NCBI GenBank assembly: GCA_021776805.1
Contig: JAJFFD010000019.1
Coordinates: 1-42,111 of the forward strand
DNA: 42,111 nucleotides
Direction of reading: 5' to 3'
Source of the DNA: Planctomycetota bacterium
Lineage (GTDB): Bacteria > Planctomycetota > UBA1135 > UBA2386
Shown: positions 1-11,301 of the stretch, in pieces
Numbering within the stretch: the stretch's first letter is position 1
Layout of the letters: every line of letters starts with the position of its first letter
Translations under genes and position numbers: made by a program
Notes under the pieces: generated by a model
The model's input: the letters and a program-made list of their open reading frames with translations, nothing else
What the model was told of the DNA's origin: nothing
The model's database searches: none

Positions 1-2629
<2,629 letters not shown>

Positions 2630-2901
2630 AAATTTTCACTCGAGATTCTTACTCGACGATTCACATACACACCCAATTGTCAAAGAGCTTGTCTACGGTC
2701 AGCGCTCCGAAGAGCAACCGACACAAAGACGCCGAACTGAACCAGTGGAACAGCTCGGCAATTCATTTCTAACCTGCCAGGCGGGTCAACGCCCCTGGGA
2801 CTTACATCCACTCGGGGCTTCTCCCGCACCAGCTATCGGAGGATTCCAGGGCACAGTCGCCGTTGCGACCGAGCCAAGAAGACCTCGAGGACATGCCTAA
2901 T
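2630..2901 (-). other. tRNA-Ala to 23S internal transcribed spacer
   Basis: Non-coding transcribed spacer between tRNA-Ala and 23S rRNA. It carries a boxA-like element (listed separately) about 50 nt before the 23S 5' end. Open frames here translate tRNA or spacer sequence and are not genes. Confidence 0.85.
2678..2689 (-). promoter_or_regulatory. boxA-like rRNA antitermination element before 23S
   Basis: Read on the minus strand this is AGCTCTTTGACA, very close to the bacterial boxA consensus (TGYTCTTTRANA). In rRNA operons boxA in the nascent RNA recruits NusB/NusE and protects transcription from Rho. It lies in the spacer just upstream of 23S, the usual place for the second copy. Confidence 0.75.
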
Positions 2902-2977
2902 TGGTGGAGACGATCGGAATCGAACCGACGACCTCCTGGTTGCAAACCAGGTGCTCTACCAATTGAGCTACGTCCCC
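2902..2977 (-). tRNA. trnA: tRNA-Ala (anticodon TGC)
   Basis: A 76-nt cloverleaf on the minus strand with encoded 3' CCA (complement of 2902-2904). The acceptor stem is GGGGACG/CGTCTCC with one G-U pair, the anticodon stem is CCTGG/CCAGG, and the 7-nt loop TTTGCAA places TGC at 2942-2944. The T-loop GTTCGATTCC is intact. Its position in the 16S-23S spacer after tRNA-Ile is the common bacterial arrangement. Confidence 0.97.
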
Positions 2978-3073
2978 CCAAACAACACCTATGCACACCA
3001 TTCCGCTCTTCTTCACTGGCTCTTCTCTTGAAACCCCTCTGGGGCTTCCCGAGTCAATTGAGTCGAGAGGAGA

Positions 3074-3150
3074 TGGTAGGCCTAGGTGGATTCGAACCAC
3101 CGACCTTACGCTTATCAGGCGTACGCTCTAACCAACTGAGCTATAGGCCT
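3074..3150 (-). tRNA. trnI: tRNA-Ile (anticodon GAT)
   Basis: A 77-nt cloverleaf on the minus strand with encoded CCA. The acceptor stem AGGCCTA/TAGGCCT pairs perfectly, the anticodon loop contains CTGATAA (GAT anticodon), and the T-arm GGTGGTTCGAATCCACC is intact. It is the first tRNA of the 16S-23S spacer. Confidence 0.97.
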
Positions 3151-4993
<1,843 letters not shown>

Positions 4994-5314
4994 AAATTTG
5001 TTCTGGGTTGGTCCCAAGCATAGTTGGCCCCCGAACAAGGGACCAACTGATCGCTTCCCTCTCCGACCAGGCCGGGGTGACCTAAGTCATTGAGAGAAAC
5101 AGGCTTGGACCCGTGATTTCACACACGAGTCCGAGGCTATCCGAAATGTCAAAGACCGACCGCTTCCTGAGTCTAGGAGCCAGGCCGCGTCTCCCGAAAT
5201 TGGGGGGTCGATGAACGTAGCGCGGAAGCCTTCCCAATCAAGCACCGCCATCAGATTTCTTCGCAATCTGCGAACGACGATGAATCGGCAACTTAGCAGG
5301 GCCCCCCTGGGGGC
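4994..5314 (-). other. rRNA operon leader and promoter region
   Basis: A 321-bp non-coding interval upstream of 16S. It contains a boxA-like element at 5146-5157 and a 9-bp inverted repeat (GTTGGTCCC and GGGACCAAC) close to the 16S 5' end, probably part of the precursor processing stem. A weak candidate promoter on the minus strand is TTGATT, 16 bp, TACGTT, upstream of boxA. A compact GC-rich inverted repeat at about 5299-5318, beside the preceding gene's stop codon, may end that gene's transcript. No protein-coding frame is credible here. Confidence 0.7.
5146..5157 (-). promoter_or_regulatory. boxA-like antitermination element in rRNA leader
   Basis: Minus-strand GGTCTTTGACAT resembles boxA (TGYTCTTTRANA). 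It lies about 155 nt upstream of the 16S 5' end, the expected leader position for the Nus-factor antitermination complex. A second copy precedes 23S. Confidence 0.7.
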
Positions 5315-6454
5315 TCAGGACGACTGAATTCGCACTTCTGCGCCCCTTGGAACCAAGCGGAAGAATTCGTCTATGTCCTCGTTTCGCAGGCGGATACAGC
5401 CAAGCGAGACTTCCTCCATCATGCGATCCGGCTCCGTGGTCCCGTGGATGCCAAAGCCGCTGAAACTGTCGTGCTTGAACTTCACGAAATGGGTACCCAG
5501 CGGATTCTCCTTGGCCCCGTATGGAATCTGCTGGCCAGCGAAGAACCAGTCAGGCTTGGCGATCTTCTCGCTTACCAGGAAGCTGGTCACCGGGGTCTCA
5601 TGCCCCGGCTTGCCATGGCTGCACCAGTAGAGCCTGACCAGGTCGGTTCCCAGATAGACCCCCGTGAGGAAGCTCTTCTTCTCCACGACCACATGGATAC
5701 GGTCCGTCGGAATGCGCAGGAGCTGATCCTTTTGCAGGCTGCGTGGATCCCGAATCCGGTTGATCGTAGCGATGCTGCGGCCATCGAGCTGCAGGTCATG
5801 GCTCTTGCGATAGCGCGCCGCAATCTTGTCGAGAGAATCACCTGCCGCTACCCGATACTGGAGTGCACGCACCCCGTTCGCCGGATTGAAGGCCACCTGC
5901 CGCACCAGGGAGCGATGCTTGCCGTAGAGCTCTTCCACCAGGGCCTTTGCCTGCGCATCGTCCTTTGCGATCGATTCGCGCATGCAATGCTCGAGAATGA
6001 TCGTGCTCCTTCGCAGGGCTTCTGCCGGTTCCATGCTCAGAGCAGCTGCCTGCGCCTGAAGGGCCGTTTTCCGGCCCTCAGGAGTGTGGATAAAGCCGCG
6101 ATCGATTGCCCCTGCGCTCGCCGCCAAGGGAACAGAGGGCCGATCGACTTTGGCCTCCATTTTCGGATCAACTTGCGGATCAACTTGCGGATCAACCGGG
6201 GCCGCTGCCGCCGACTGCTTAGCCTTTCGGGACTCCTCTGCCGCGGCCCCTTGGGCGAGAAGCTCCGCAGCGGTCCGGGAGGTTTCCAGCTCCCGCAGGG
6301 GATCGACCCCTTCCTCCCCCAAGCCGCCGGGCTTCAGGACTCCCCCATCTAAGGGCTGAGCGGCCTCAGCTGCCCCACCGGAGTCTGTCCCCCAGGTGTT
6401 GTAGGCCCAAAACAAACCGGAGGCGACGAGCAGACCGAGAAGGAAGCGACCCAT
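5315..6454 (-). CDS. LysM / YkuD-family L,D-transpeptidase
   Basis: A 379-aa predicted envelope enzyme. A hydrophobic segment at residues 3-18 suggests a membrane anchor or uncleaved signal. It is followed by an Ala/Gln-rich linker holding the micro-repeat VDPQVDPQVDP, a LysM peptidoglycan-binding motif at about 204-250 (YRVAAGDSLDKIAARY) and a C-terminal YkuD catalytic domain. The YkuD signature is clear: GIHGTTEP with His near 337, and SLGCIRL with the nucleophilic Cys near 353. Enzymes of this family form 3-3 peptidoglycan cross-links or attach proteins to peptidoglycan, using acyl-enzyme chemistry at the Cys. The ATG start at 6454 gives the N-terminal hydrophobic segment; no strong ribosome site is seen. 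It is transcribed toward the rRNA operon, with a compact GC hairpin at its stop codon. A long structured non-coding gap lies upstream. Function is confident; the exact reaction is not. Confidence 0.92.
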   Translation of the reverse strand: MGRFLLGLLVASGLFWAYNTWGTDSGGAAEAAQPLDGGVLKPGGLGEEGVDPLRELETSRTAAELLAQGAAAEESRKAKQSAAAAPVDPQVDPQVDPKMEAKVDRPSVPLAASAGAIDRGFIHTPEGRKTALQAQAAALSMEPAEALRRSTIILEHCMRESIAKDDAQAKALVEELYGKHRSLVRQVAFNPANGVRALQYRVAAGDSLDKIAARYRKSHDLQLDGRSIATINRIRDPRSLQKDQLLRIPTDRIHVVVEKKSFLTGVYLGTDLVRLYWCSHGKPGHETPVTSFLVSEKIAKPDWFFAGQQIPYGAKENPLGTHFVKFKHDSFSGFGIHGTTEPDRMMEEVSLGCIRLRNEDIDEFFRLVPRGAEVRIQSS

Positions 6455-6927
6455 GTGATTCCAAGCGTTGTTTGGTCCGCCTGACCGCTTCCGCCATGCG
6501 TTGCGGAAGGCGAACCTCTCCGACCCAATACCGCCCTGGGTCGTTCGGGGCCCTCAGGGTAGCGAGGAGAGCCTTGAAATTCGAGAGACTCGTGCCGCAG
6601 TGACCGTGCTCCACACCGACGAGTTGAACCCTTGATACAGGTGGGGACCCCCCGGGCAGGCGAGGTGCCCGGCTGGCGCGAGGCCTCCGGGAACCTTCCA
6701 GCCCTCAGGGTCGGCCCCCAGAGTGAAGGCATAGGCTCACTTTTTGTCGTGCTGGAGATCACGAGACCCGCAGCAACGAGCCTCTCTGCACAAAGAGTAG
6801 CCGAAGCTGAGTGGCTGGCAACGACCGGAAGCAACGAAGATCAGCCCAACAAGTTGATCCGCGCGAACAGGGAGAAAGCACCGGTACGGGGCTTGTCGAA
6901 AGCGCTGCAAGCAGCTAGCTGCTTGCA
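6455..6927. other. 473-bp non-coding gap with many hairpins
   Basis: No credible protein frame is found; the short open frames are Pro/Arg/Ser-rich shadows. The region is rich in self-complementary segments: CTTCCGC/GCGGAAG (6488-6494 with 6503-6509), CGACCCA/TGGGTCG (6521-6527 with 6537-6543), CTCTCC/GGAGAG (6516-6521 with 6566-6571), ACTCGT/ACGAGT (6588-6593 with 6619-6624) and CCGGGCA/TGCCCGG (6652-6658 with 6666-6672). On the plus strand AGTGA/TCACT followed by a run of T (6722-6745) looks like a weak intrinsic terminator. It could be a structured leader of the L,D-transpeptidase gene (minus strand) or an independent small RNA (plus strand). No match to RNase P RNA, tmRNA or SRP RNA core motifs was seen. 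Confidence 0.5.
6906..6927 (-). terminator. 22-bp perfect palindrome at the oxidoreductase stop codon
   Basis: TGCAAGCAGCT and AGCTGCTTGCA form an 11+11 perfect inverted repeat directly next to the TAG stop of the oxidoreductase gene. On the minus strand it is followed by GCGCTTTCG rather than a T-run, so it would be a non-canonical or Rho-assisted terminator or an mRNA-stabilising hairpin. Confidence 0.6.
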
Positions 6928-7938
6928 CTACCAGGCGTTCTCACCAATGGCACCGAGCACCTGGTGAGCAACAGCCACCGCTTCGCAGCCGGCCTCCCCA
7001 CTGACCTCTGGCTCGCTGCGAGTGCGCACGGCCTGGAGGAAGGACTCGATCTCACTGGCCAAAGGGTTGCCCTCATCAAGCTGGTATTCCTTGATGGTGA
7101 GTAATCCCTCGAAAACGTACTTCCACAGGTCATCGATCTGACTCGTGTCCACTGAGGCAAGATCAAGCTTCTTGAAGTCAACTCCAGGATTCTTCCGGAT
7201 CACCAAGCCATGGGCGGTGTGGAAATCCAGACTGACGTAGCAGTCGGGCGAGAAGATCCGCATCCGCCGCATGGGCTTCATGGCGACCCGGTTGGCGGTC
7301 AGGTGGGCAACCGCCCCGTTTTCGAATTTGAGGATCCCGCTGGCCATGTCCTCCGAACTCGAGAATACCGACCCGCCAAATGCATCCACGGCCCGCACTT
7401 TGCTTCCCACCAGTGCCAGGACCAGATCCAAGTCGTGAATCATCAGATCCAGCACCACCCCAATATCCATACTGCGGAAGGTGAAGGGCGCCAATCGATG
7501 GGACTCGATGTAACGCGGCACCATCCCCAATTCGGAAATGGCCTTCAAGGCCGAGTTGAATCGCTCCACATGGCCAACCTGCAGGATCAGGTCACGCTCT
7601 CGAGCCAGCTGCACCAGCTCTCGACCCTCGGCCTCAGTCGGCGTAATGGGCTTCTCAACTAGGACATCCACCCCCTCGCTGAGAAAGAAGCCAGCAACCT
7701 CCCGGTGCAGATGCGTTGGGACTACGACGCAAACCGCGTCGACCTTGCCGGCCAACTGCCGATAGTCCGCATGCCCCTCAACCCCGTACTTGGCGCTGAT
7801 TTCTCGCAGTCGATCGGGGACAGAGTCGGAGATCGCCGCCAGGTCGGCCCCAGCCATCTCGCTGAGGATACGCACATGGTGCTTCCCGAGGTGGCCGGTG
7901 CCAACCACGCCTACGCGCACCTTCTCCACTTCGCTCAT
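6928..7938 (-). CDS. Gfo/Idh/MocA-family oxidoreductase, possibly lipid A related
   Basis: A 336-aa protein with an N-terminal Rossmann fold (GVVGTGHLGKHH at about 10-21) and the family's EKPITP motif, whose Lys is a catalytic residue in this superfamily. The MIHDLDL segment carries the usual catalytic-region His, followed by the C-terminal alpha/beta domain. The family uses NAD(P) to oxidise or reduce sugars or sugar nucleotides. The start ATG at 7938 is preceded by GAGGA at good spacing. Only 16 bp separate it from lpxC-fabZ upstream, so they are probably cotranscribed. The location suggests a sugar nucleotide of lipid A or LPS as substrate. GnnA, which acts with the aminotransferase GnnB to make 2,3-diamino lipid A, belongs to this family and lies among lpx genes in some bacteria. 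No GnnB partner is visible here, so the GnnA assignment is only a hypothesis. The family call is firm. Confidence 0.88.
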   Translation of the reverse strand: MSEVEKVRVGVVGTGHLGKHHVRILSEMAGADLAAISDSVPDRLREISAKYGVEGHADYRQLAGKVDAVCVVVPTHLHREVAGFFLSEGVDVLVEKPITPTEAEGRELVQLARERDLILQVGHVERFNSALKAISELGMVPRYIESHRLAPFTFRSMDIGVVLDLMIHDLDLVLALVGSKVRAVDAFGGSVFSSSEDMASGILKFENGAVAHLTANRVAMKPMRRMRIFSPDCYVSLDFHTAHGLVIRKNPGVDFKKLDLASVDTSQIDDLWKYVFEGLLTIKEYQLDEGNPLASEIESFLQAVRTRSEPEVSGEAGCEAVAVAHQVLGAIGENAW

Positions 7939-7954
7939 CGATCGTCCTCATTCC

Positions 7955-9265
7955 TCATGCATCGATGAGGGTGAACTTGAGCTGTGCCTCGGCTACCAGC
8001 TTGCCGGCAACCTTGCAACGCGCCTGAACGTGGCCGAGGCTCGGCTTGGCTCGAATGGTGTCAACCTCGATGCGCAGCTGGTCGCCAGGGACCACCGCAC
8101 CACGTAGCTTGACCTTGTCAATGCTCCAGAGTACCGCCAGCTTGCCCGTGTTCTCCAGCTTGCGCAGGAGCAGCACCCCCGACAGCTGGGCCATGGCTTC
8201 GAGCTGCAATACCCCAGGCATGATGGGCTGACCGGGCCAGTGTCCCTGGAAGTAGGGTTCGTTGATGGTGACGTTCTTGATCGCCACTGCTCGCTTGAAA
8301 CCGTCGAGTTCAATCACTCGATCGATGAGCAGGAAGGGATAGCGATGCGGAAGGAGGTTGAGGATCTCACGAATCTCCAGTCCCGTGTCGCGGATCAGCT
8401 CGCCCCGATCCTCCTCTTGCTGCATCTCCTCGACGATGCGGTTGACCAGCTTCAGATTGAGGGAATGACCGGAACGGGTGGCGACAATGTGCGCATCCAG
8501 GTCCACGCCACAGATTGATAGGTCGCCGATCAGATCGAGAATCTTGTGCCGCGGGAGCTCGTCGTCACAGCGCAGGCTGTTCTCCTTAACGCCATTCGGC
8601 CCCACCACCAGAGTGTTCTGGTAGTTAGCCCCCTTGCCGAGCCCAGCGGCCATCAAGGGCTCCACCTCGTGCTCGAAAACGAAGGTCCTGGCCGATGCGA
8701 TGTCTTTCTCGAATCCCTCCGGATCCAGCATGAAGGAGGCACTCTGCCGGCTCTGACTGAGCATGCCGACACCGTCAGGGTAGTCCAAGTTGTAGTCGAT
8801 ACTCAGCCCACCGTTGCCCGGCAGGGCCAGGAGTGCCGCCCCATTCTCCCGCAGGTAGATCGGTTCCTTGATCGCATACTGGGCGCGAGGCGCCCGTTGC
8901 TCCAAGGTGCCGGCTTCCTTCAGCTGGTCGACGAATTCCCGAGCCGAACCATCCATCCCGGGCAGCTCCTCGGCATTGACCTCTACCTCCACATTGTCGA
9001 TCTGCAGGGACAAGAGGGCAGCCATCAGGTGCTCGATGGTAAAGACCTCAGCCTGACCGTGGTGGAGACAGGTGCGCCGTTCTCGGGTCTTCAGATATGC
9101 GCTGGACGCCCTTACCTCCGGCTCACCCTCCAGATCGCTGCGGACGAAGGTGATCCCGTTGCCTGGTTCCGCGGGCTTCAGATGCATCCGGATCTCTTTA
9201 CCCGTGTGCAGTCCGGTCCCGGTGAACTCGATGGCCTTCTTGAGGGTTCGTTGCTGCCTGCTCAA
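7955..9265 (-). CDS. lpxC/fabZ: LpxC-FabZ bifunctional fusion (lipid A deacetylase / 3-hydroxyacyl-ACP dehydratase)
   Basis: A 436-aa fusion. Residues 1 to about 285 are LpxC, the zinc UDP-3-O-acyl-GlcNAc deacetylase that commits the cell to lipid A. Predicted zinc ligands are His79 (EHLMAAL), His240 and Asp244 (HKILDLIGD), with Glu78 and His267 (SGHSLN) as catalytic residues. Residues from about 298 are FabZ, the fatty-acid dehydratase: His307 in LLPHRYPFLLIDRV and Glu356 in PGVLQLEAMAQ. The same fusion is known in Bacteroidetes and some PVC bacteria and may balance acyl-ACP use between lipid A and phospholipids. The start is TTG at 9265; no upstream in-frame ATG is suitable, and the protein begins at the normal LpxC position (QRTLK). 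It lies 109 bp downstream of the OmpH-like gene and 16 bp before the oxidoreductase. It shows the cell makes lipid A. Confidence 0.97.
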   Translation of the reverse strand: MSRQQRTLKKAIEFTGTGLHTGKEIRMHLKPAEPGNGITFVRSDLEGEPEVRASSAYLKTRERRTCLHHGQAEVFTIEHLMAALLSLQIDNVEVEVNAEELPGMDGSAREFVDQLKEAGTLEQRAPRAQYAIKEPIYLRENGAALLALPGNGGLSIDYNLDYPDGVGMLSQSRQSASFMLDPEGFEKDIASARTFVFEHEVEPLMAAGLGKGANYQNTLVVGPNGVKENSLRCDDELPRHKILDLIGDLSICGVDLDAHIVATRSGHSLNLKLVNRIVEEMQQEEDRGELIRDTGLEIREILNLLPHRYPFLLIDRVIELDGFKRAVAIKNVTINEPYFQGHWPGQPIMPGVLQLEAMAQLSGVLLLRKLENTGKLAVLWSIDKVKLRGAVVPGDQLRIEVDTIRAKPSLGHVQARCKVAGKLVAEAQLKFTLIDA

Positions 9266-9374
9266 TGTGCGAAAGAGGATATGCTGGCTGAGACCTGCAA
9301 GCGACTACTAGCCGGCTACTTCCCGGTGTTCGCTGCCTCGGGCTGCTTGCCTGTAGAGCCGCTGGGGCTCGCCG

Positions 9375-9971
9375 CTATTGCTTCCAGCTGCGCAGGAAGT
9401 CGGATACCTGGGTGGTGCGGTCCAGACGCGGAGAGTTGTAGATCACATCGAAGCTCTGGAAGGCGTTGCCCAGGATCTGGTTGTCATCCCCCGCGTTGAG
9501 CCGCTCCATGGGCCAGCGACGCAGGACCAGATCGACCTTGTTCTGCGCAGCCCAGGCATCGATGGCCTGGTTTACTTCCGTATACATGGTGATGTATAGG
9601 TCCGCGGTTTCCTTCCCCATGGTCGAGCGCAGCCTCCCAACCAGACGGTTCAGGTAGTCGATCTCGGCCTGCATTCGCTCATCTTTGTCCATGTACTCGG
9701 TGCTTCCCACTCGATAACCATCCCGGTCACCCTTCAGATCCTCGATCTTGAGCTCCTGAGCATCGATCTGGGACTGGAAACCCTGGAAGCGCTTGCCCTG
9801 CTCCGCCCGCATCGTTTCCGTGCGCGGGTAGGCTTTCACCGCCAGATCAAAATCGACCACGGCGATGTTGAGGCTGCTGCCCTGCGGCTCCGCCGGCCTG
9901 GAGATCAGGGCCGCAGCACCACAAAGCAGTGCGGCAGGGAGACTTAAAAGAAGGCTGGTCTTGCTGTTCAT
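9375..9971 (-). CDS. OmpH/Skp-family periplasmic chaperone
   Basis: A 198-aa protein with an N-terminal signal-like segment (residues about 6-22) followed by the OmpH start IAVVDFDLAVKAYPRTE, the short beta strand that begins mature Skp proteins. A long charged helical region (about 55-140, with DAQELKIEDLKGDRDGY and RLVGRLRSTMGKE) would form the coiled-coil tentacles. It ends with a strand-like VDLVLRRWPMERLNAGD segment. Skp/OmpH proteins hold unfolded outer-membrane proteins in the periplasm. The gene precedes lpxC-fabZ by 109 bp on the same strand. A skp-like gene next to lipid A genes is a recurrent arrangement, which supports the call. The ATG at 9971 follows AAGCAGG, a modest ribosome site. 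Confidence 0.85.
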   Translation of the reverse strand: MNSKTSLLLSLPAALLCGAAALISRPAEPQGSSLNIAVVDFDLAVKAYPRTETMRAEQGKRFQGFQSQIDAQELKIEDLKGDRDGYRVGSTEYMDKDERMQAEIDYLNRLVGRLRSTMGKETADLYITMYTEVNQAIDAWAAQNKVDLVLRRWPMERLNAGDDNQILGNAFQSFDVIYNSPRLDRTTQVSDFLRSWKQ

Positions 9972-10093
9972 GGCCTGCTTGGGGTTGTGATCTATATGCC
10001 TGAATCGCCTTTCGGTATAGGGAGCCGCGACGACCTAGTCCACTGAATGCTCCCGCAGGGACACCGGCAGCATAGCGCCTGGTCAGGCCAGCA

Positions 10094-11266
10094 TTAGGAC
10101 AAGCCAAGGGCCTGCCGCAAATCGGCCATGATCAGTTCCGCGCCCTCGAGCCCCACCGAAACACGCATATGACCCTCGGCGATCCCTTCAGCAGCCCGCT
10201 CCTCTGGACTCAGGGATGCGTGAGTGGTGTGGGCGGGCAGACTGGCCAGACTCTCCACCCCTCCCAGGGAGGGGCCTCTAGCCACGAGTCTCAGGCGGTC
10301 AAAACAGCGCATGGCCGACTCCAGGCCCCCATCGACCTCGAAAGTCACCAGGGCACCGAAGCCCTGCATCTGCTCCCGGGCGAGGGCATGATCCGGATGC
10401 TCCGCCAGGCCAGGATAATTAACCGAGCGCACAGGCCCGCCAGCTGTCACCAGTGACTGCAGATCCTGCGCAATCTGACCCGCCGCCTCCTGCTGCGCCC
10501 GCAGGCGCAGCTCCAGGGTGTGCAGGGACCGACAGAGCAGCCAGGCACTGTCGGCGGAGAGGATTGCTCCGGTGCGCACCCGAAAGGACTCGATCTCCCC
10601 GAGCAGCGCATGCGAGCCGGCCAGGACACCGGCCAGAACATCCGAATGCCCGCCAAGAAACTTGGTCGCCGAATGCATGACCAGATCGACTCCAAGTCCG
10701 AGGCAGCGCTGCTGCAGAGGCGGCGCAAAGGTGCTATCCACCACGGAGATGGCGCCCGCCTCCCGGCAGAGCCTGCTGATTCGACGCAGATCGACGATGC
10801 GTAGGGTCGGATTGATAGGCGTCTCAACCACGACCATGCGAGTCGGCTTGCTGAGAGCTGCCTCCAATTGCGCAGGATCGAGGGAAGAGAAACGCTCCAC
10901 TTCGATGCCAAAGCGCGGGAGGATCTCCTTGGCCAGGTTGGAAGTGCCGCCATAGATCTGCCTGGCGATGAGCACTCGATCGCCAGCACTGCAGAGGCCG
11001 AGGATCGCCGCGTGCATGGCGGCGATGCCGCTGCTGAAGCCAAGGGCACCATCTGCCTGCTCCAGCTCAGCGATGGCCGACTCGAATTCCATGCCGTTGC
11101 GATGCCCAAGCCGCGGGTAAAAGTCACCAAACTGCTCGCGCTTGCCAAAGGCGGCGATGGCCGCCGCAGACTCAGCCGCGTGGGTGCTCGCCCGATCTAG
11201 CAGGGGGGCCAGTGGTCCTAGGGGCGCCTTCGAAGCTGATCTGCTGCCATATGGGTAGGAGCTCAT
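10094..11266 (-). CDS. PLP-dependent trans-sulfuration enzyme (Cys/Met metabolism family)
   Basis: A 390-aa protein of the cystathionine gamma-synthase / beta-lyase / gamma-lyase / O-acetylhomoserine sulfhydrylase family, of typical length. Visible landmarks are the YPRLGHRNGMEFE segment, GFSSGIAAMHAA, ETPINPTLRIVDL, DSTFAPPLQQ and the PLP lysine in HSATKFLGGHSD. The C-terminal motif is GGVESLASLPAHTTHASL, followed by MRVSVGLE near the end. These enzymes make or cleave thioether bonds in cysteine and methionine metabolism in the cytoplasm. Sequence alone does not decide which reaction is catalysed, so no gene symbol is given. It lies 122 bp from the ompH-like gene and 35 bp from the peptidase gene, all on the minus strand, without an obvious functional link. 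Confidence 0.9.
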   Translation of the reverse strand: MSSYPYGSRSASKAPLGPLAPLLDRASTHAAESAAAIAAFGKREQFGDFYPRLGHRNGMEFESAIAELEQADGALGFSSGIAAMHAAILGLCSAGDRVLIARQIYGGTSNLAKEILPRFGIEVERFSSLDPAQLEAALSKPTRMVVVETPINPTLRIVDLRRISRLCREAGAISVVDSTFAPPLQQRCLGLGVDLVMHSATKFLGGHSDVLAGVLAGSHALLGEIESFRVRTGAILSADSAWLLCRSLHTLELRLRAQQEAAGQIAQDLQSLVTAGGPVRSVNYPGLAEHPDHALAREQMQGFGALVTFEVDGGLESAMRCFDRLRLVARGPSLGGVESLASLPAHTTHASLSPEERAAEGIAEGHMRVSVGLEGAELIMADLRQALGLS

Positions 11267-11301
11267 CTCGAGCGAGCGTACCCAGTCCCCGCGCCGAAGG
11301 G

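Noticed and set aside
5444..6352. 302-aa open frame antisense to the L,D-transpeptidase
   Set aside because: Shadow frame caused by high GC; the opposite strand has clear LysM and YkuD motifs.
6349..6834. 161-aa and 82-aa minus-strand open frames upstream of the L,D-transpeptidase
   Set aside because: They overlap the transpeptidase gene in another frame, have low-complexity Pro/Arg/Ser composition and no ribosome site.
6455..6927. SRP RNA, RNase P RNA or tmRNA in the structured gap
   Set aside because: No GGAAGGAAGCAGC-type SRP core, no RNase P P4 sequence and no tRNA-like 3' end with CCA were found on either strand.
8546..9499. 317-aa open frame antisense to lpxC-fabZ
   Set aside because: The minus strand carries all LpxC active-site motifs; this frame has none.
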